Both the position numbers and the translations under genes were made by a program. A DNA stretch of 64,000 nucleotides from Gemmobacter sp. 24YEA27 (GTDB taxonomy: Bacteria > Pseudomonadota > Alphaproteobacteria > Rhodobacterales > Rhodobacteraceae). The notes beneath the pieces were generated by a model. It saw nothing but the letters and a program-made list of their open reading frames with translations. It searched no databases and was not told the origin of the DNA. Every line of letters begins with the position of its first letter. Positions within the stretch are counted from its first letter, which is position 1. Shown here one piece after another: positions 54,741 to 63,915 of the stretch. The stretch is taken from the NCBI RefSeq assembly GCF_030052995.1, contig NZ_JASJPW010000001.1, positions 2,904,001 through 2,968,000 of the forward strand, written 5' to 3'.

Positions 54741-56788
54741 TGGCCCTGAAACCCGAAAGCGGTGCGCTGGCGGAAATGCCGATGCGCTTTGGCGATGATG
54801 CGCTCCTCTGGGCCGCCTGGCTTTATTACGAGGACGGGCTGACCCAGAGCGAGATCGCGCAGAAGATGGGCCTGTCGCGTGCCTCGGTGAACACCTGGCT
54901 GGCCGATGCCCGGGCGCGCGGCCTCGTCAATATCGAGATCCAGCCCGAGCGCTTTCGGGCGGTCTCGGTTGCGCGCGGGCTGAAGGACCATTTCGGCCTG
55001 CATGACTGCCTTGTGATCCCCTCGGAAGGCGACGGCAAACCGCTGATTGAACGGCTTGGCCAGGCCGGTGCGATGGTGCTGAAGCGGCTGGTGCGGTCGG
55101 GCGACACGCTGGCGGTGACCTGGGGGCGGTCGGTGCTGGCGCTGGCTTCGGCGCTGGATCATCCCGGGCTTGCCGATATCCGCGTGGTTCAGGCCACCGG
55201 CTCGACCACGGCGCGCATCGCCTGGACGCCAGAAGCCTGCGCCTCGCGCCTTGCCTCGGCGCTTGGTGCACGCTGGATCCCGCTCTCGGTGCCCGCGATC
55301 GTTTCATCACCCGCGATGCGCGCCATGCTGATGGAAGAGCCGGTTCTGGCAGAACAGCTCCAGGTCCTGTCCGAGGCCAATCGCATCATCATGGGCATCT
55401 CATCGATGCGGCCCGAAAGCACGATCCACAGCTCGGGATTCCTCGAAGGCGTCGACCGTCACGCCCATTACCAGGATGCAGTCGGCAGCCTGCTCGGCCG
55501 GTTCATCTCGGCCAGGGGCGAGCTGGTCGCGGGGCCGGTCAATGACCGTACCATCGGGCTGGATCTCGACGGGCTGCGCCGCGTGCCGCAAAAGATCGCG
55601 GTGGCGGGCGGTATCGACAAAGTGGCCGCAATCCTTGCGGCATTGCGCGGCGGGCTGATCGATGTGCTGGTGACCGATGCCGCCACCGCCCGCGGCGTGC
55701 TGACCGCCGATGGCTGGCAGGAAAGCAGCCGCCGTCCGGCACCCGTGGTGCCCGCAATCGCCACCCGCAGCCACGGCAAAAAACTGATCAACGAGGCACG
55801 GAACGCCGTTGATGAGAGCCTCGCCGGCGCGCTGCTGGCGCATGAGGCGCTGATCAGCCTTGTCCCCGGCACCAGCCGCGCCGTGATGGCAAAGCACGGC
55901 CCGCGCCCGGGCAAAGTCGGCATCGTGATCGGCGGCGGCGCCGGGCATGAGCCGGGATTCTGGGGCTATGTCGGCCAGGGCCTCGCCGATGCGGCGGTGG
56001 TGGGGAATATCTTTGCCGCCCCTCCGCCCGGCCCGATCCTTGCGGCCAGCCGCGCCGTCGATGGTGGCGCCGGGCTTTTGTACATTTTCGGCAATTTCTC
56101 GGGCGATGTGATGAATTTCGAGATGGCGCGCGAGATGGCCGAGGCCGGCGGCATCCCGGTGCGCCAGATCATCACCACCGATGACATCGCCTCGTCAGAA
56201 CCCGACAGCCGTGGCTCGCGCCGGGGCGTTGCGGGCAATGTCTTTGTCTTCCGCATCGCGGGCGCTGCCGCCGATCTTGGCGCCTCGCTTGAGGCCTGCG
56301 AGGCGGTGACGCGGCGCGCGGCGCAGCGTGTCTATACGATGGGCCTCGCGCTGGAACCCGCCCGCCTGCCCGATACCGGTCGCCCCGGCTACGAGCTGGG
56401 CGCGGATGAGATGGAGATCGGCGTCGGTGTCCATGGCGAGCCCGGGGTGGAGCGGCAGCGGCTGGTCTCTGCCGATGATGCCGCCGATCTGCTGCTGGAC
56501 CGGATCCTTGCCGAAATGGTGCCCGCGCGCGGTGACCGGGTGGCGGTGCTGGTCAATTCGCTGGGCGGGACGCCCGCGATGGAGCTTTACATTCTCACCC
56601 GCCGCATCCGGCAGCGCCTGACGGCGCATGGCATCACGGTCAGCCACATGCTGGTCGGCCCCTATTACACCTCGCTGGATATGGCGGGCGTCTCGCTCTC
56701 GGTCCTGCATCTCGATGATGAGCTGGCGGCGCTGATGGATCATCCCTGTGACGCGCCGGCGCTGATGAGCAAAGGGGGCCGCGCATGA
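54740..56788 (+). CDS. SorC-type transcriptional regulator fused to a DhaK kinase domain
   Basis: 682 residues. Residues 20-60 are a SorC/DeoR-like HTH (GLTQSEIAQKMGLSRASVNT). Residues 75-325 are the SorC sugar-binding domain, with WGRSVLALASAL and GSTTARIAWTPE and a GGIDKVAAILAALRGGLIDV end. Residues 345-682 are a complete DhaK domain with all three key residues (H403 in GAGHEP, D456 in NFSGDVMN, H565 in GVHGEPG). One polypeptide thus combines DNA binding, effector binding and a substrate-loading kinase subunit. Databases may hold similar fusions; I know of the architecture only as an annotation, not as a studied protein. Coupled to the free DhaL by TGATG overlap. Confidence 0.92.
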   Translation: MALKPESGALAEMPMRFGDDALLWAAWLYYEDGLTQSEIAQKMGLSRASVNTWLADARARGLVNIEIQPERFRAVSVARGLKDHFGLHDCLVIPSEGDGKPLIERLGQAGAMVLKRLVRSGDTLAVTWGRSVLALASALDHPGLADIRVVQATGSTTARIAWTPEACASRLASALGARWIPLSVPAIVSSPAMRAMLMEEPVLAEQLQVLSEANRIIMGISSMRPESTIHSSGFLEGVDRHAHYQDAVGSLLGRFISARGELVAGPVNDRTIGLDLDGLRRVPQKIAVAGGIDKVAAILAALRGGLIDVLVTDAATARGVLTADGWQESSRRPAPVVPAIATRSHGKKLINEARNAVDESLAGALLAHEALISLVPGTSRAVMAKHGPRPGKVGIVIGGGAGHEPGFWGYVGQGLADAAVVGNIFAAPPPGPILAASRAVDGGAGLLYIFGNFSGDVMNFEMAREMAEAGGIPVRQIITTDDIASSEPDSRGSRRGVAGNVFVFRIAGAAADLGASLEACEAVTRRAAQRVYTMGLALEPARLPDTGRPGYELGADEMEIGVGVHGEPGVERQRLVSADDAADLLLDRILAEMVPARGDRVAVLVNSLGGTPAMELYILTRRIRQRLTAHGITVSHMLVGPYYTSLDMAGVSLSVLHLDDELAALMDHPCDAPALMSKGGRA

Positions 56789-56820
56789 CCCGCTGCCCCG
56801 CCGGAAACCAGACCAGAAAA

Positions 56821-56851
56821 CAGGCCACACAACAGGCCACACAACAGGCCC
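56821..56851. repeat. 12-bp tandem repeat upstream of the importer operon
   Basis: CAGGCCACACAA twice, then CAGGCCC. It lies between the SorC-DhaK stop and the operator at 56873. Confidence 0.6.
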
Positions 56852-56871
56852 ATGACATACGACAGCAAGCA

Positions 56872-56904
56872 TTGACATTTGTCACGGGCCAGTGTCGATA
56901 TACA
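56872..56904 (+). promoter_or_regulatory. operator and promoter of the sugar importer operon
   Basis: TGACA-TT-TGTCA (56873-56884) is a perfect palindrome and overlaps a TTGACA -35 hexamer (56872-56877). A -10-like TCGATA/TATACA lies 17-21 bp on. Binding there should block transcription, i.e. repression. Confidence 0.55.
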
Positions 56905-56954
56905 GAACCGGATCAGGGCGCGCCGTCTGCCCCTGCCCCGGCGGGAGGAAGACT

Positions 56955-57938
56955 GTGATCAAGACCGCTGACCGCCAGACCGTGTTTCTGGCCCTGATCA
57001 ATGTGATTGTGCTGGTGGCAGGCGCCCTGCTGGCCGGGGCGAATTTCGTTGACAGCTATAATCTGCAGGTGATGGCCGCGCAGGTGCCGGAACTGGGCCT
57101 GCTGGCGCTTGGCGTCGCGCTGGCGATGATTTCCGGCAATGGCGGCATCGACCTTTCCGGGATCGCACTGGCGAACCTTGCCGGCATCACCGCCTTTCTG
57201 GTCGCAAGCCGCATCCTGCCCCCGGGTGATGCGCCGATGGCCTTCTCCTGGACCTTCGCCGGGATCGCGCTTTGCGTGGGTCTGGCCGGTGGACTGATCA
57301 ACGGGCTGATGATTGCCTATACCGGGCTCACGCCGCTGATCGCCACGCTCGGCACCCAGCTTCTGTTCACCGGGATCGCGGTCTGGCTGACCAATGGCTC
57401 TTCCGTCAGCCTTGGCTATATCCCGCCGCTGGATGATTTCGGCAATCTGCCGGTGCTGGGTGTGCCGCTGTGTTTCGCGCTGTTCGTGCTGATCGCCGGG
57501 CTGATCGGCTATCTGCTGCGCTTCACCCCCTTCGGCGTCAAGCTGATGCTGCTGGGATCGAACGAGAAAGCCGCGCGATATGGCGGTATCCCGGTGAAGC
57601 GGATGATCGTCATCACCTATGCGATCTGCGGCATCCTCGCCTCGGTTGCGGGCATCGTGATCGCCTCGCGCGCCGGTTCGGTAAAATGGGATTACGGCAG
57701 CTCTTACGTGCTGATCGCCATCCTGATCGCGGTCTTGGGCGGGGTTAAGCCCGAAGGCGGATATGGCCGCGTCCTGTGCGTGCTGCTCGCCGCCACCGCA
57801 TTGCAGATGCTGTCGAGCCTTTTCAACTTCCTCGGCATCTCAAATTTTTTCCGCGATCTGGCCTGGGGGGTGCTGCTTCTGGCGCTGCTGGCCTCGGCGC
57901 GGGTGAATCTGTCGTACTGGTTCCGACCAGCGCGATAA
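56955..57938 (+). CDS. ribose-type sugar ABC transporter permease
   Basis: 327 residues, RbsC family, 8-10 membrane segments. ISGNGGIDLSGIALANLAG is the typical G-rich conserved region, and GSNEKAARYGGIPVKRMIV the EAA-like ATPase-contact loop. I chose the GTG at 56955 for GGGAGGAAG six bases upstream; a longer frame from 56892 lacks a site. First gene of the importer operon, right after the operator. Confidence 0.9.
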   Translation: MIKTADRQTVFLALINVIVLVAGALLAGANFVDSYNLQVMAAQVPELGLLALGVALAMISGNGGIDLSGIALANLAGITAFLVASRILPPGDAPMAFSWTFAGIALCVGLAGGLINGLMIAYTGLTPLIATLGTQLLFTGIAVWLTNGSSVSLGYIPPLDDFGNLPVLGVPLCFALFVLIAGLIGYLLRFTPFGVKLMLLGSNEKAARYGGIPVKRMIVITYAICGILASVAGIVIASRAGSVKWDYGSSYVLIAILIAVLGGVKPEGGYGRVLCVLLAATALQMLSSLFNFLGISNFFRDLAWGVLLLALLASARVNLSYWFRPAR

Positions 57939-58015
57939 CGGATGCGGCGCCGGCCCCGCAGGGCAGGCCGGATCGCTGCAAGACAAATGCCCCTGAAAAC
58001 CGGAGGAGGACTACC

Positions 58016-59017
58016 ATGAAAACACTCGCGAAACTGGCCGGAAGCGCCATGATCGCCGGTGCGATGGTCGCAGGCGCGGCCATGGCCCAGGACAAGCAGT
58101 CGATCACCACCGTGGTCAAGATCACCGGCGAAGGCTGGTTCGTGCGGATGGATGAAGGTGTGAAAGCCTTTGCCGCCGATCACGCCGATATTGACGCGGT
58201 TCAGGTCGGACCGGCTCAGGCCGATGCCGCACAACAGGCCCGCATCATCGAAGATCTCGTGGCCAAAGGCGTCTCGGCCATCGCGGTCGTGCCGATGGAC
58301 CCGGCCGCTCTTGAAGGCGTGCTGCGGCGTGCCCAGGCCCGTGGCATCAAAGTCATCGCGCATGAAGGCGACAGCATCGTCAGCGCCGATGCCGATATCG
58401 AAGCCTTCGACAACGCAGCCTTCGGCCGCAAGATCAATGACGGCCTTGCGGAATGCATGGGCGGTGAAGGCAAATGGACGAGCTTTGTCGGCTCGCTCGG
58501 CAGCCTGACCCATAATATCTGGGCCGATGCCGGTGCTGAAAGCGCCGCCGCAAACCACCCGGGCATGGAGCTGGTCGCCGCCAAGAACGAGTCGTTCAAC
58601 GACGCGAACAAGGCCTATGACAAAGCAAAAGAAATCCTGCGCGCCTATCCGGATATCAAGGGCTTCCAGGGTTCTTCCGCCATCGACGTGATCGGCATCG
58701 GCCGCGCCGTCGAAGAGGCCGGCCTTGTCGGCAAGGTCTGCGTCTATGGCCTCGGCCTTCCGAAAGACACCGGCCCCTATCTCGAATCCGGTGCGGTCAA
58801 CCGCATCTACTTCTGGGATCCGAAAGACGCGGGCTATGTCATGAATGTCGTCGCTGCCAAAGTGCTGGCAGGCGAGGAAATCGCGGATGGCGCCGATCTC
58901 GGCGTGCCTGGCTATAACGCCGTCACCGTGACGCAGGGCCCTGGCAAGGGCATCATCATCCAGGGCGCTGCCTGGGTCGATGTCGGCAAGGACGAATACA
59001 AGAACTACCCGTTCTGA
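58016..59017 (+). CDS. sugar ABC transporter substrate-binding protein
   Basis: 333 residues with an N-terminal signal peptide (cleavage after AMA, residue 24). Periplasmic-binding fold of the RbsB/LsrB/RhaS group: ITTVVKITGEGWFVRMDEG, ARIIEDLVAKGVSAIAVVPM, and YPDIKGFQGSSAIDVIG. GGAGGAGG precedes the ATG. Among known relatives, rhamnose- and autoinducer-2-type binders look closest by eye; the ligand is unproven. Second gene of the operon. Confidence 0.9.
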   Translation: MKTLAKLAGSAMIAGAMVAGAAMAQDKQSITTVVKITGEGWFVRMDEGVKAFAADHADIDAVQVGPAQADAAQQARIIEDLVAKGVSAIAVVPMDPAALEGVLRRAQARGIKVIAHEGDSIVSADADIEAFDNAAFGRKINDGLAECMGGEGKWTSFVGSLGSLTHNIWADAGAESAAANHPGMELVAAKNESFNDANKAYDKAKEILRAYPDIKGFQGSSAIDVIGIGRAVEEAGLVGKVCVYGLGLPKDTGPYLESGAVNRIYFWDPKDAGYVMNVVAAKVLAGEEIADGADLGVPGYNAVTVTQGPGKGIIIQGAAWVDVGKDEYKNYPF

Positions 59018-59099
59018 TCTGCCTTCCCTGACCGGACAACCAGGCGAAGGCGCGGCATTCTGCCCGCGCCTTCGCATCCACAAGCTGAGGACGACCGCG

Positions 59100-60692
59100 A
59101 TGCAATCGCAGCCAGGCCAGACCAACCAATCCACCGGCCAGAAGCCCTTTCTGGAAATCCGCAACCTGCGGAAGTCCTTCGGCGGCGTGCAGGCGCTGAA
59201 AGATGTCAGCCTCACGCTGGAGGCGGGCCAGATCTATCATCTGATGGGCGAGAATGGCTGCGGCAAATCCACCCTGATCAAGATCGTCTCGGGCGCGCAG
59301 AACGCGACCTCGGGGCAGATTTTCATTGATGGCGAGGCCACCGGCCCGCTGGCAGGCGATATCGGTGCCATCGGCGCGCTGAAGGCAGGGATCGAGACCG
59401 TCTATCAGGATCTCTCCCTGCTGCCGAACCTGTCGGTGGCAGAAAATATCGCGCTGACCGGCCAGCTGGTCGCAGCAGGCGGGCGTCTGGCGCGGCGGCT
59501 GAAACGGGCAGAACTGTTCGCCACCGCCGCCAAAGCGCTGGCCGAGGTGCATCTGCCGACCGACGCCGCCTTCCTGACGCGCCGCACCGATACTTTGCCG
59601 CTCGCGACCCGCCAGCTCGTGGCCATTGCCCGCGCCATCGCGGCCTCGGCGCGGCTGGTCATCATGGACGAGCCGACCACCTCGCTGACCCGGCAAGAGG
59701 TCGAGAACCTGCTTTCCGTGGTGCGCCGCCTTCTTGACCAGGGCGTGACAGTGCTCTTCGTGACCCATAAGCTCGACGAGGTGAAATCGCTGGGCGGGCA
59801 CGCGATCATCATGCGCGACGGCCTGAAAGTGGCGGAACGCGAGGTCGCCACCACCAATAAAGCCGAAATCAGTCAGCTGATGACCGGACGCGAGATTTCC
59901 GAGGCCCGCTACCGGACCGAACCGAAAATCGGCGAGGGGCTGCTGGAGGTCGAGAACCTCACACAGACAAACGCCTTCCGGAATCTGTCGCTGAGCCTGC
60001 GCAAGGGCGAGATCCTCGGCATCACCGGGCTTCTCGATTCCGGCCGCAATGAACTTGCGCTGGCGCTGTCGGGCGTGCGCCCGGCGAGCAGCGGCGCAAT
60101 CCGGCTGGAAGGCAAATCCGTCTGGCCGAAAAACCCGGGCGAGGCGATCCGGGACGGCATCGGCTATGTTCCCGAAGACCGCCTGACCGAAGGGCTGTTT
60201 CTGGAAAAACCGATCCAGGACAATGTGACCCTGCCGGTTCTTGACCGGCTGAAAAACGCAATCGGCATGATCAGCCCGAAACGCGCGCGCAAACTGGCGG
60301 AAGACCAGATTGCCGACCTCCAGGTCGTGGCACCGAATGTCGCGGCCCCGGTGCAGTCGCTCTCGGGCGGCAATCAGCAGCGCGTGCTGATCGGGCGCTG
60401 GCTGACGATCGAACCTCGCCTTCTGATCCTCCACGGCCCGACCGTGGGCGTCGATGTCGGGTCGAAAGACACCATCTTCCGCATCATCCAGCGCCTTGCG
60501 GATGAGGGGATGGGCGTCATCATCATTTCGGATGACCTGCCCGAGCTTTTGCAGAATTGCGACCGGATCGCCGTGATGCGCCAGGGCGCGATTGCCGCAA
60601 CCTATGACGCGGCGACCACCAGCGAAGATCGCCTCTATCAGACAATGGCCGGCGCAGCGCCCGCCGTCACAGACCTGGAAATGCCAGCATGA
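59100..60692 (+). CDS. sugar ABC transporter ATPase (two nucleotide-binding domains)
   Basis: 530 residues, RbsA type. Domain 1 is intact: Walker A GENGCGKS (50-57), signature LPLATRQL, Walker B VIMDEPTTSLT (D190, E191). Domain 2 keeps the signature LSGGNQQR (421-428), but Walker A is degenerate (GLLDSGRNE) and Walker B reads LLILHGPTVGVD, with His/Gly where Asp/Glu belong (445-446). Only one catalytic site per protein is therefore expected. The start at 59100 follows GAGGA. Confidence 0.92.
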   Translation: MQSQPGQTNQSTGQKPFLEIRNLRKSFGGVQALKDVSLTLEAGQIYHLMGENGCGKSTLIKIVSGAQNATSGQIFIDGEATGPLAGDIGAIGALKAGIETVYQDLSLLPNLSVAENIALTGQLVAAGGRLARRLKRAELFATAAKALAEVHLPTDAAFLTRRTDTLPLATRQLVAIARAIAASARLVIMDEPTTSLTRQEVENLLSVVRRLLDQGVTVLFVTHKLDEVKSLGGHAIIMRDGLKVAEREVATTNKAEISQLMTGREISEARYRTEPKIGEGLLEVENLTQTNAFRNLSLSLRKGEILGITGLLDSGRNELALALSGVRPASSGAIRLEGKSVWPKNPGEAIRDGIGYVPEDRLTEGLFLEKPIQDNVTLPVLDRLKNAIGMISPKRARKLAEDQIADLQVVAPNVAAPVQSLSGGNQQRVLIGRWLTIEPRLLILHGPTVGVDVGSKDTIFRIIQRLADEGMGVIIISDDLPELLQNCDRIAVMRQGAIAATYDAATTSEDRLYQTMAGAAPAVTDLEMPA

Positions 60693-61708
60693 CCGACGTC
60701 CCCGCTTCCGCCGCAACCCCGGGTCTGCCCGCGCGCATCTGGGATCTGATGGGCCGCCGGCCCGAGCTCTTCACCCTTGCCCTGATCGTGGTCACGGTGA
60801 TCGGCGTGGCCATTGCAAACCCGAATTTCTTCGCGATGAACAATGTCTTCGACATCCTGCGTGCCTCGGTGGTGCGGGGGATCTTTGCGATGGGCGTCCT
60901 TGTGGTGCTGGCCGCAGGCGGCATTGACGTCTCCTTCACCGCCATCGCAGCCTTTGTAATGTATTCGCTGACCATGCTGGTCACGAATATCTTCCCGGGA
61001 ATGCCGCTTTGGGTGATCCTGCCGCTGGCGGCCCTGGGCGGCGCGGTCTTTGGCGTGATCAACGGGCTTTTGGTGCATTCCCTGCGCGCGCCCTCGCTGA
61101 TCGTCACCATCGGCACGCAATATATCATCCGCTCGGCGCTGCTGACCTTTGTCGGGACGGCCCTGTTCATGAACCTGCCCGCCTCGATGGAGGCCTTCGG
61201 CAAGGCCTCCCTCATCACCTGGACCGGCGGGACCGGGGTGATCTCGACCCTGCCTGCGACCGTGCTGGTGCTGGTCGTGGTCGCTTTCGCCACCTGGTTC
61301 ATCCTTGAGCGCACCCTGATGGGCCGCGCGATCTTTGCCTCGGGCGGCAATCCGGGGATTGCGGAACGCCTTGGCTTCAATCTCTTCCATATCCGGCTGT
61401 TTGTTTTCGGCTGGGCGGGGCTGCTGGCTGGTATCGCGGGCATCGTGCATGTCGCCTCGAACCGTCTTGCAAATCCTTTTGACCTGGCCGGGATGGAGCT
61501 TGAAATCATCGCGGCCGTGGTGCTTGGCGGCGCGCGGATCACCGGCGGCTCGGGCACCGTGATCGGCACGCTGCTCGGTGTGCTCCTGATCACGCTGGTG
61601 AGCAATGTTCTGGTCTTCGTGGGCATCCCCTCGACGCTGCAGCTTGCCATTGTCGGCATCTTCATCCTGATCGCCGGCACCATTTTCGCGCTGCGCCAAC
61701 GCAACTGA
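60689..61708 (+). CDS. ribose-type sugar ABC transporter permease
   Basis: 339 residues, second RbsC-family permease, likely forming a heterodimer with the first. LVVLAAGGIDVSFTAIAAFV and FASGGNPGIAERLGFN are the usual conserved regions. The ATG overlaps the ATPase stop (ATGA). Complete. Confidence 0.92.
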   Translation: MTDVPASAATPGLPARIWDLMGRRPELFTLALIVVTVIGVAIANPNFFAMNNVFDILRASVVRGIFAMGVLVVLAAGGIDVSFTAIAAFVMYSLTMLVTNIFPGMPLWVILPLAALGGAVFGVINGLLVHSLRAPSLIVTIGTQYIIRSALLTFVGTALFMNLPASMEAFGKASLITWTGGTGVISTLPATVLVLVVVAFATWFILERTLMGRAIFASGGNPGIAERLGFNLFHIRLFVFGWAGLLAGIAGIVHVASNRLANPFDLAGMELEIIAAVVLGGARITGGSGTVIGTLLGVLLITLVSNVLVFVGIPSTLQLAIVGIFILIAGTIFALRQRN

Positions 61709-61746
61709 GCAAGGCGCGGCTGATTAACCTTCCGGGAGGAACCACC

Positions 61747-62691
61747 ATGAGCCATGATGTTTCGGTCATCGGCCTTTATATCCTTGACGTGCTGGGGCGG
61801 CCGGTCGATGCGATCCCGCCGGGCGGCTCTGTCGCCTTTATCGACGAAATCCGCCTGACCGTGGCCGGTACCGCCGGCGGTACCGTGGTCGATCTGGCGA
61901 AACACGGGCTGAACTGCCTTGCGGTTGGTGCGGTTGGTGATGACGAAAAGGCCGATTTCGTGCTGGCGACGCTGGCGCGGTTCGGGGTCGACACGAGCCA
62001 GATGCAGCGCCTTGCGGACGTCCCGACCTCGGCCTCGATCCTGAACATCCGCCGGAATGGCGAGCGCCCTGCCCTGCATCAGCGCGGTGCGTCAGATCAT
62101 TTCGACATCATCCCCGAAACGCTGGATGCGGTGCTGGCAGCCCCGATCATCCATCTCGGCGGCACCGGTCTTCTGGCGAAACTCGATGGGGAGCCGAGCG
62201 CGAAGCTTCTGGCTGAGGCCAAGCGGCGCGGGCGGACGACCACCTTTGACCTCCTTGGCGCCGATGAGAATACGATCAACCTCGTCGCGCCGCTCTTCCC
62301 GCATATCGACTATTTCATGCCCTCGGTCGAAGAGGCCCAGGCGATTTCCGGCGCGACGACGGTCGAGGCCGCGGGGCGCTTCTTCCTCGATCGCGGGGTG
62401 AAACAATGCGTCTTTACGCTTGGCGGGGATGGCGTCTGTTTCATGGATAACAAGGGCGCCGTCGTACGCCAGCCGGCATTTGAGATCGAAGTGGTCGATA
62501 CCACCGGCTGCGGCGATGCCTTCGACGCGGGCTTCATCACGGCACTGCATCATAAAATGGATCTGAAAACCGCGCTCAATTTCGCCCAGGCGACGGCGGC
62601 GCTGGTGGCGACCGGGCTCGGGTCAGATGCGGGTGTGCAGTCGTTCGACCATACGCTTGAGTTCATGAATACAGCGAAGATCAAAGGCTGA
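61747..62691 (+). CDS. PfkB-family carbohydrate kinase
   Basis: 314 residues, ribokinase fold. Substrate-side GTAGGTVVDLAKHG (41-54), and the C-terminal signature DTTGCGDAFDAGF with catalytic D257 (the usual GAGD is GCGD). GGGAGG precedes the ATG. Last gene of the importer operon, so it probably phosphorylates the imported sugar or a derived ketose before aldol cleavage. A terminator hairpin follows at 62708-62738. Confidence 0.92.
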   Translation: MSHDVSVIGLYILDVLGRPVDAIPPGGSVAFIDEIRLTVAGTAGGTVVDLAKHGLNCLAVGAVGDDEKADFVLATLARFGVDTSQMQRLADVPTSASILNIRRNGERPALHQRGASDHFDIIPETLDAVLAAPIIHLGGTGLLAKLDGEPSAKLLAEAKRRGRTTTFDLLGADENTINLVAPLFPHIDYFMPSVEEAQAISGATTVEAAGRFFLDRGVKQCVFTLGGDGVCFMDNKGAVVRQPAFEIEVVDTTGCGDAFDAGFITALHHKMDLKTALNFAQATAALVATGLGSDAGVQSFDHTLEFMNTAKIKG

Positions 62692-62707
62692 ATGCCCTTT
62701 GCCGAAC

Positions 62708-62738
62708 CGCCGGAGGGGTGTTGCATCCCTCCGGACCT
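62708..62738 (+). terminator. terminator of the importer operon
   Basis: CCGGAGGG / CCCTCCGG stem with a nine-base loop, then a pyrimidine-rich CTCTCCTTG tail. It lies between convergent genes. Confidence 0.5.
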
Positions 62739-62772
62739 CTCCTTGTGTGATTTTATCGGGCGAAAGAAAGCG

Positions 62773-63753
62773 TCAGGGGGTCTGTGCCAGCAGGCCCGCG
62801 GCTGTTTCGGTATCGGTTACCAGATGGCTGACATAGCCGCCCTTCAAAGTGGCGCGCAGCGCGGCGATCTTTCCCGGGCCACCTGCGACGCAGACCCGGC
62901 GGGGGATGGCGCGCAGCTCTTCAAGTTCGATCCCCATCATACGGCTGTCAAAATCACGGCGGATCTGCTGCCCTTCGGCATCGAGGAAACGGCAGATCAG
63001 CACCGCTTCGGCGCCATCTGCGGCATAGGCGTCGATCTCATCCGTGCCGGCGATGCCGGCAACCCGCATCGTGCTGTCCGGCCCGAGAGCGCCGAGACCG
63101 AAGACGATGGTGCGCGCTTTGCGGATCAGCGCGAATTGCTCGGAAAGTGCCGGCTCCTCCCGCAAGGCGGTGCAGAGCGCGGCGCTCGACAGCACCGCCG
63201 GTGCATGCATCACCATGCTCAGCGCGCCGAGATTGCGCGCCATGATCGCCGTGCAGAGCTCGGCCGAGAAATCACGCCGCCCCATGGCCGCGCCGGTGAC
63301 CTGGACCACGCTCAGCCCCTCGACGGGCTGCGAGATCGCATCGGCCACCGCCAGCACCGTGCGACCCCAGGAGATGCAAAGCGTCTCACCCGGGGTCAGC
63401 ATCCGCTCAAGCTGCCGCGCCCCGGCGGCGCCAAGGGCTGCAAGTCGCGTCGCCGCATCGTCTCCGGGCTGCACCGGCACCACCAGCGCCTCTTCGAGGC
63501 CAAAGCGCGCGGCGAGGGCCAGCGACAGCGAATGCCGCGCCATAACGCCCGCATCCATGCTGATCCGCACCGCGCCGCGTTCGCGCGCTTCCTGGAGATA
63601 ATTGACCACGCTGGCACGCGAGACGCCGAGCCGCGCGGCGATATCGCTCTGGTTCAGGCTTTCCTCATAATAGAGCCAGGCCGCCCAGATCACGATATCG
63701 TCGAATTCTGCCGGCACGGCCCCCCGCCCGCGTATCTGCGCCTCTGCCGACAT
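62773..63753 (-). CDS. SorC-family transcriptional regulator
   Basis: 326 residues: HTH at about 33-57 (LNQSDIAARLGVSRASVVNY), then a SorC sugar-phosphate-binding domain (SWGRTVLAVADAI, DSRMMGIELEELRAIPRR, GGPGKIAALRATLKGGYVSH). Standard length, no extra domain. It is a clear paralogue of the regulatory half of the SorC-DhaK fusion. Divergent from the gene at 63916, with two operator-like sites in between. Confidence 0.93.
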   Translation of the reverse strand: MSAEAQIRGRGAVPAEFDDIVIWAAWLYYEESLNQSDIAARLGVSRASVVNYLQEARERGAVRISMDAGVMARHSLSLALAARFGLEEALVVPVQPGDDAATRLAALGAAGARQLERMLTPGETLCISWGRTVLAVADAISQPVEGLSVVQVTGAAMGRRDFSAELCTAIMARNLGALSMVMHAPAVLSSAALCTALREEPALSEQFALIRKARTIVFGLGALGPDSTMRVAGIAGTDEIDAYAADGAEAVLICRFLDAEGQQIRRDFDSRMMGIELEELRAIPRRVCVAGGPGKIAALRATLKGGYVSHLVTDTETAAGLLAQTP

Positions 63754-63847
63754 CAGTCCCCCTGCCCGTCACGCCCAGTCATGCCATCAGCTTTGCCACG
63801 AAACCCAGGCCTTGGCGAGGCTTTCACCGATCTCTTTCGTACTCGCA

Positions 63848-63880
63848 TTGACATTTGACACCAATAACTGTCATTTGACA
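63848..63880. promoter_or_regulatory. paired operator sites in the divergent promoter
   Basis: TGACATTTGACA (63849-63860) and TGTCA-TT-TGACA (63869-63880); the CATTTGACA block repeats exactly 20 bp apart. It is related to the sites at 52172 and 56873. It lies between the SorC regulator and the last gene. Confidence 0.55.
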
Positions 63881-63915
63881 TCAACTCAGACCTGAATGTC
63901 CAAGGAGAAGATCCG

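Noticed and set aside
58956..60716. 586-codon minus-strand frame
   Set aside because: Antisense shadow of the sugar ATPase gene, a common effect in G+C-rich DNA.
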